A stretch of DNA of 9,100 bases from an uncultured Oscillospiraceae bacterium (GTDB taxonomy: Bacteria > Bacillota_A > Clostridia > Oscillospirales > Oscillospiraceae): assembly GCA_934667865.1 (NCBI GenBank), contig CAKUMR010000032.1:1-9100 (forward strand). The letters are read 5' to 3'. The notes under the pieces are model-generated. The model searched no databases, was not told the DNA's origin, and saw nothing but the letters and a program-made list of their open reading frames with translations. The position numbers and the translations under genes were made by a program. Positions 6,398-9,100 of this stretch are shown here, in pieces. Position 1 is the first letter of the stretch; every line of letters begins with the position of its first letter.

Positions 6398-6751
6398 ATG
6401 TTGATTGCAGCGGATCTGATCCGAGGGCATACGGAAACCATCATTTTGGCGCAGCTCATGCAGCGCGACAGCTACGGCTATGAGATCAACAAGACGATCC
6501 GGGCGATTTCCGACGACCGCTATGAACTCAAGGAGGCCACGCTATACACGGCCTTCAGGCGGCTTGAGGAGATGGGACAGATCACTTCGTACTGGGGGCA
6601 GGAGGAAACCGGTGCGCGGCGGCGTTATTACCGCATCACGGATGCCGGGCGCGCGGCCTACCATGAGCAGGTGCAGACATGGGACACCGCGAAGGAGATC
6701 ATCGACAAGCTGATAGAATTGGGAGGGGATGCAAAATGCGAAATAAGCTGA
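6398..6751 (+). CDS. PadR-family winged-helix transcriptional regulator
   Basis: This 117-residue DNA-binding protein matches the short (subfamily-2 type) PadR repressors. The winged helix occupies about residues 8-90. It shows LIRGHTETIILAQLMQRDSYGYEI (about 8-30), the recognition-helix region ELKEATLYTAFRRLEEMG (about 43-60), the wing GARRRYYRIT (72-81) and TDAGRAAYHE (81-90). A short C-terminal helix for dimer contact ends the protein. The start has GGGAGG (6385-6390) 7 bases upstream. It is the first gene of an operon: the next gene begins 16 bases before its stop. It most likely represses its own promoter through the dyad at 6301-6327. The inducing signal is unknown. In related loci small PadR proteins respond to envelope or ligand cues, but nothing in this sequence identifies the cue. 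Confidence 0.93.
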   Translation: MLIAADLIRGHTETIILAQLMQRDSYGYEINKTIRAISDDRYELKEATLYTAFRRLEEMGQITSYWGQEETGARRRYYRITDAGRAAYHEQVQTWDTAKEIIDKLIELGGDAKCEIS

Positions 6752-7578
6752 TTTGCTATGTGAACAGCATTTTTGAAGGGCTACCGGATGCGCCGGAGGT
6801 GCAGGAGCTTCGGGAGGAGATTTTGCAGAATACGCTGGATCGCTATGACGAGGAGTGCGCCAGAGGCGTGTCGGAAACGGTCGCGTATAATGTTGCCGTG
6901 ATGAGCATAGGCGACACGGATGAACTGCTGGCGGCTTACCGCAAGCCAAAGAAGGAGAAAAAAAGCGCCCGCCGCGTCTGCGTGGCGATCGCCATTGCGC
7001 TGTATATCCTGTGCGTCGTGCCGCCCGCCGTTGCAGATGAGATGGGCTGGCCGGAGGCGCTGGGAGTGAGCCTGATGTTTCTGATGATCGCTGCGGCGAC
7101 TGCGCTGATCATCCTCAGCGGCGGCCGGGAAAAGCCGGCAGCGCCGAAGGTTTCCACGCCGCAGGGCGTGCCCGTGCAGCCCACTGCGCAGCCGGTGCAG
7201 GCGGCTTCTGCGCAGGAGGAGCGAAGCTCTGCGGTGAAGATCCTGCGCGGTGTGCTCACGCCTCTGTACTGGCTTGCTGCGGTGGGACTGTTCCTTGCGG
7301 CGGGCTTCGCCGGCTACTGGCATGTGGCATGGGTCATTTTCATCGCGGCCGGCGCGGTCGGCGACGTCATCACCGGTATCGTCTACATGGCAAAGGGCAG
7401 GTGCGGCCTGAAAAAGTTCATTGAGGGCCTGATGCTTCTGGCGGCGGTGGCCATTTATCTGAAAATCTCCGCCGCGAGCGGCGCGTGGGTGGTCACATGG
7501 CTGGTCTTCCCGATCTGTGCGGCGCTGACCGGCGTTCTGAGCGGGATTTTCACGCTTGCAACAGGAGGAAAACAATGA
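6736..7578 (+). CDS. Multi-pass membrane protein with N-terminal DUF1700/HAAS-like domain
   Basis: This 280-residue protein has a cytoplasmic helical N-terminal domain (about 1-70: NSIFEGLPD, VQELREEILQNTLDRYDEE, GVSETVAYNVAVMSIGDTDEL). That arrangement is typical of the DUF1700 / HAAS / permease-prefix group found beside PadR regulators. Hydrophobic segments follow at about 80-99, 107-127, 174-191, 194-216, 229-244 and 248-272. A Pro/Gln/Ala-rich loop of about 45 residues lies between the second and third. No enzyme motif is visible. The start at 6736 is chosen because GGGAGG (6721-6726) lies 9 bases upstream and the domain begins at once; the in-frame ATG at 6679 would add 19 residues copied from the padR reading region. 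It overlaps padR by 16 bases and the next gene by 4, so all three are translationally linked. A role as membrane sensor or partner of the PadR or DUF4097 protein is inferred. Confidence 0.82.
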   Translation: MRNKLICYVNSIFEGLPDAPEVQELREEILQNTLDRYDEECARGVSETVAYNVAVMSIGDTDELLAAYRKPKKEKKSARRVCVAIAIALYILCVVPPAVADEMGWPEALGVSLMFLMIAAATALIILSGGREKPAAPKVSTPQGVPVQPTAQPVQAASAQEERSSAVKILRGVLTPLYWLAAVGLFLAAGFAGYWHVAWVIFIAAGAVGDVITGIVYMAKGRCGLKKFIEGLMLLAAVAIYLKISAASGAWVVTWLVFPICAALTGVLSGIFTLATGGKQ

Positions 7579-8534
7579 AGGGAAAAGCAATTACCAAGAT
7601 CGTTATTTGCTCCATCGTGGCAGTGCTGCTGACGGGGATCCTGCTTGCGGGAGTGCTGGGCATAGAGGTATTCCGGGCGCTTCCCGGCATCCGGGAATTT
7701 AAGGTGGAAACGGGCGGGTTTTTTACCGATCTCAATAAATATGACAATGAAAACAGCTACAACATCGGCAGCGCGGAGCTGGACAGTGTGGTGAGTAGAT
7801 CAATCCGCGAGATCGACCTCGACTGGGCTTCCGGCTCGGTAACGGTGAAGCCGTATAACGGCGATCAGCTCATCCTGCGCGAATCGGAAGGCTACAGCGA
7901 GGCAAAGCGCCTGCGCTGGAAGGTGAAAAACGGAACGCTGACCATCCATGAATGTAAAAGCGGCCTGTTCATCAAAGAGTCGCTGAAGAAAACATTAGAA
8001 TTGCTGATTCCGGAAGGGCTCACAGCACTTGATAAGCTGGAGTGCGACAGCACCAGCGCGACGCTGCAAATCGAGAATCTTACGGTGACAGAGTTGGATT
8101 TCGACACCGTTTCCGGCAATGTGACCCTGAAAAACTGTCATGTAGAAAAGCTGGACGTCGACGCAGCAAGCGCGAACCTCAATGCGGAAAGCTGCACGCT
8201 GGGGGAGGTTTCCGTGGACAGCGCCTCCGGCTCGGCGACGCTGAGCGGCAGCATCTGCGCAGTGGATATGGGCACCGTTTCCGGCCGCCTCAGTGTGGAA
8301 ACGTCTGTGACGCCGCGCAAGGTGTCAATGGAGGCGGTCAGCGGAAGCTGTACACTGGTACTGCCGAAGGACGCGGGCTTCACCCTTAAAAAAGACGGCC
8401 TGAGCAGCAAGGTGAATGTGGAGGGCTTTGCTGTTTCCATGCAGGATGATACCTACATCTGCGGCAACGGTGCAGCGGAGCTTTCCTTTGAGGGCGTCAG
8501 CGGAGATGTCACCATCCGCGCAGCAGAGAAATGA
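7575..8534 (+). CDS. Membrane-anchored DUF4097-family beta-repeat protein
   Basis: This 319-residue protein has one N-terminal hydrophobic segment (about 8-31), then an extracytoplasmic domain made of repeated short beta units. A recurring motif of the form D-x-x-S/V-S-G/A-x-x-T/L appears about every 19 residues: WASGSVTV (84), STSATLQI (159), DTVSGNVTL (177), DAASANLNA (196), DSASGSATL (215), GTVSGRLSV (233), EAVSGSCTL (253) and EGVSGDVTI (306). This is the beta-solenoid-like pattern of DUF4097 proteins. Ladder-like central turns (159-221) are the most regular. The ATG overlaps the TGA of the membrane protein (ATGA, 7575-7578) with AGGAGG at 7563-7568. Members of this family in Firmicutes are tied to cell-envelope stress; LiaX and YvlB are examples as I recall. 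No catalytic residues are seen. It is the last gene of the operon. Confidence 0.88.
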   Translation: MKGKAITKIVICSIVAVLLTGILLAGVLGIEVFRALPGIREFKVETGGFFTDLNKYDNENSYNIGSAELDSVVSRSIREIDLDWASGSVTVKPYNGDQLILRESEGYSEAKRLRWKVKNGTLTIHECKSGLFIKESLKKTLELLIPEGLTALDKLECDSTSATLQIENLTVTELDFDTVSGNVTLKNCHVEKLDVDAASANLNAESCTLGEVSVDSASGSATLSGSICAVDMGTVSGRLSVETSVTPRKVSMEAVSGSCTLVLPKDAGFTLKKDGLSSKVNVEGFAVSMQDDTYICGNGAAELSFEGVSGDVTIRAAEK

Positions 8535-8541
8535 GAGCATT

Positions 8542-8581
8542 AAAAAGATCGCCGGACACCTGTGTCCGGCGATCAATTTTT
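8542..8581. terminator. Bidirectional intrinsic terminator between the DUF4097 gene and rsmI
   Basis: GATCGCCGGACA (8547-8558) and TGTCCGGCGATC (8563-8574) pair perfectly around CCTG. A-run 8542-8546 and T-run 8577-8581 flank the stem, so a U-tract follows the hairpin in either direction. It sits 12 bases past the DUF4097 stop and directly abuts the rsmI stop codon (8582-8580), serving both convergent units. Confidence 0.93.
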
Positions 8582-9100
8582 ACTGTTTCAGTACGGCGTC
8601 ATACAGCGCGTTTTTCGGGAAGCCCGTTTCGGCGGCGACCTGCCGGACGGCGTCCTTTTTGCTGTAGCCCTGCGCGATCAGCTCCTGCACGCGCGCAACG
8701 GCGTCGTCCTGCGTGACTGCCGGCTCTGCCGACTCCCGTGCGCCCTCGACGATGAGGACGTATTCGCCGCGCGGCGCCTGCGTTTCATAGTAGGCGACGG
8801 CCTCGTCCAGCGTCATGCGCAGTGCCTCCTCGTGCAGCTTCGTCAGCTCCCGGCAGAGGCAGATGCGGCGCGTCCCGCCGAACACCTGCCGCAAGTCGGA
8901 CAGCGTGCCGGCCAGCTTGTGCGGTGCTTCATAAAAAATCATCGTGCGCTGCTCCGCCCGCAGGGAATCCAGATGGGCAAAGCGGTTCTTTTTCGCGGTA
9001 GAAAGAAAGCCCTCAAAGGTGAACCGCCCCGTCGGCAGCGCGGAGATGCTCAGTGCAGTGATTGCAGCACAGGGACCGGGAATGGCCGTGACGGTCACGC
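8580..9100 (-). CDS. rsmI: 16S rRNA (cytidine1402-2'-O)-methyltransferase RsmI, 5' end cut by window edge
   Basis: RsmI 2'-O-methylates C1402 of 16S rRNA, in the decoding centre, using S-adenosylmethionine. The visible part is about 173 residues; the full protein is about 280, so roughly the first 110 residues lie beyond the right edge. The first visible residues (VTVTAIPGPCAAITAL) are internal: the GTG at 9098 is a valine codon, not a start. PGPCAAITALS, LPTGRFTFEGFL, MIFYEAPHKL, RICLCRELTKLHEE and GEYVLIVEG follow the family order of the tetrapyrrole-methylase-like fold. The C-terminal small helical domain is present (YSKKDAVRQVAAETG, then FPKNALYDAVLKQ). The stop codon overlaps the shared terminator T-run. 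It converges on the DUF4097 operon and is unrelated to it in function. Confidence 0.95.
   Translation of the reverse strand, partial: VTVTAIPGPCAAITALSISALPTGRFTFEGFLSTAKKNRFAHLDSLRAEQRTMIFYEAPHKLAGTLSDLRQVFGGTRRICLCRELTKLHEEALRMTLDEAVAYYETQAPRGEYVLIVEGARESAEPAVTQDDAVARVQELIAQGYSKKDAVRQVAAETGFPKNALYDAVLKQ

Noticed and set aside
6781..7590. Minus-strand open frame (269 codons) opposite the membrane-protein gene
   Set aside because: It is antisense to a gene with a good ribosome site and clean membrane segments; the shadow product is Arg/His/Gln-rich and featureless.
9096..9098. GTG as a possible start of the rsmI-like gene
   Set aside because: The residues that follow match the middle of RsmI (before PGPCAAITAL), so this GTG is an internal valine and the gene continues past the right edge.

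Overview
The window looks like chromosomal DNA from a GC-rich Clostridia-type Firmicute, most likely an anaerobic gut bacterium of the Oscillospirales type. This rests on strong AGGAGG-class ribosome sites, A/B-type promoters with TTGACA boxes, an ethanolamine-utilisation cluster, a membrane-anchored HtrA protease, and a PadR / small membrane protein / DUF4097 operon. The placement is inferred from gene content and style, not from a marker gene search. No mobile element, tRNA, rRNA or CRISPR array is visible.

Region 1 (1-3535, minus strand) is the promoter-proximal end of an ethanolamine-utilisation operon, read right to left as eutG-like iron alcohol dehydrogenase, eutA (reactivase), eutB (large subunit of ethanolamine ammonia-lyase). 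eutG and eutA overlap by 4 bases and 14 bases separate eutA from eutB, so the three are one transcription unit. eutB runs off the left edge about 95 residues before its expected end. eutC and any microcompartment genes would lie beyond that edge. The lyase splits ethanolamine to acetaldehyde and ammonia, EutA keeps its B12 cofactor exchangeable, and the dehydrogenase reduces acetaldehyde to ethanol to recycle NADH.

Region 2 (3536-4640) holds a divergent intergenic stretch, a zinc-ribbon protein with a cysteine-rich C-terminal 'CFI-box' domain, and a strong intrinsic terminator.

Region 3 (4641-6251) is a single-gene unit for an HtrA/DegP-like serine protease with a cytoplasmic Tyr/Gln-rich tail, one membrane anchor, an intact His-Asp-Ser triad and one PDZ domain, closed by its own terminator.

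Region 4 (6301-8581) is a tight three-gene operon: a PadR-family repressor, a multi-pass membrane protein with an N-terminal DUF1700/HAAS-like domain, and a membrane-anchored DUF4097 repeat protein. Its promoter carries a perfect 9-9-9 inverted repeat lying across the -35 box, a clear candidate for autoregulation by the PadR protein. Together with the adjacent HtrA this suggests an envelope-homeostasis neighbourhood, but that is inference.

Region 5 (8580-9100, minus strand) is the C-terminal part of rsmI (16S rRNA 2'-O-methyltransferase), convergent with region 4. Both share a bidirectional terminator hairpin. The most interesting lead is the PadR operon with its operator. The rest is largely recognisable, and I did not find a clearly new system.
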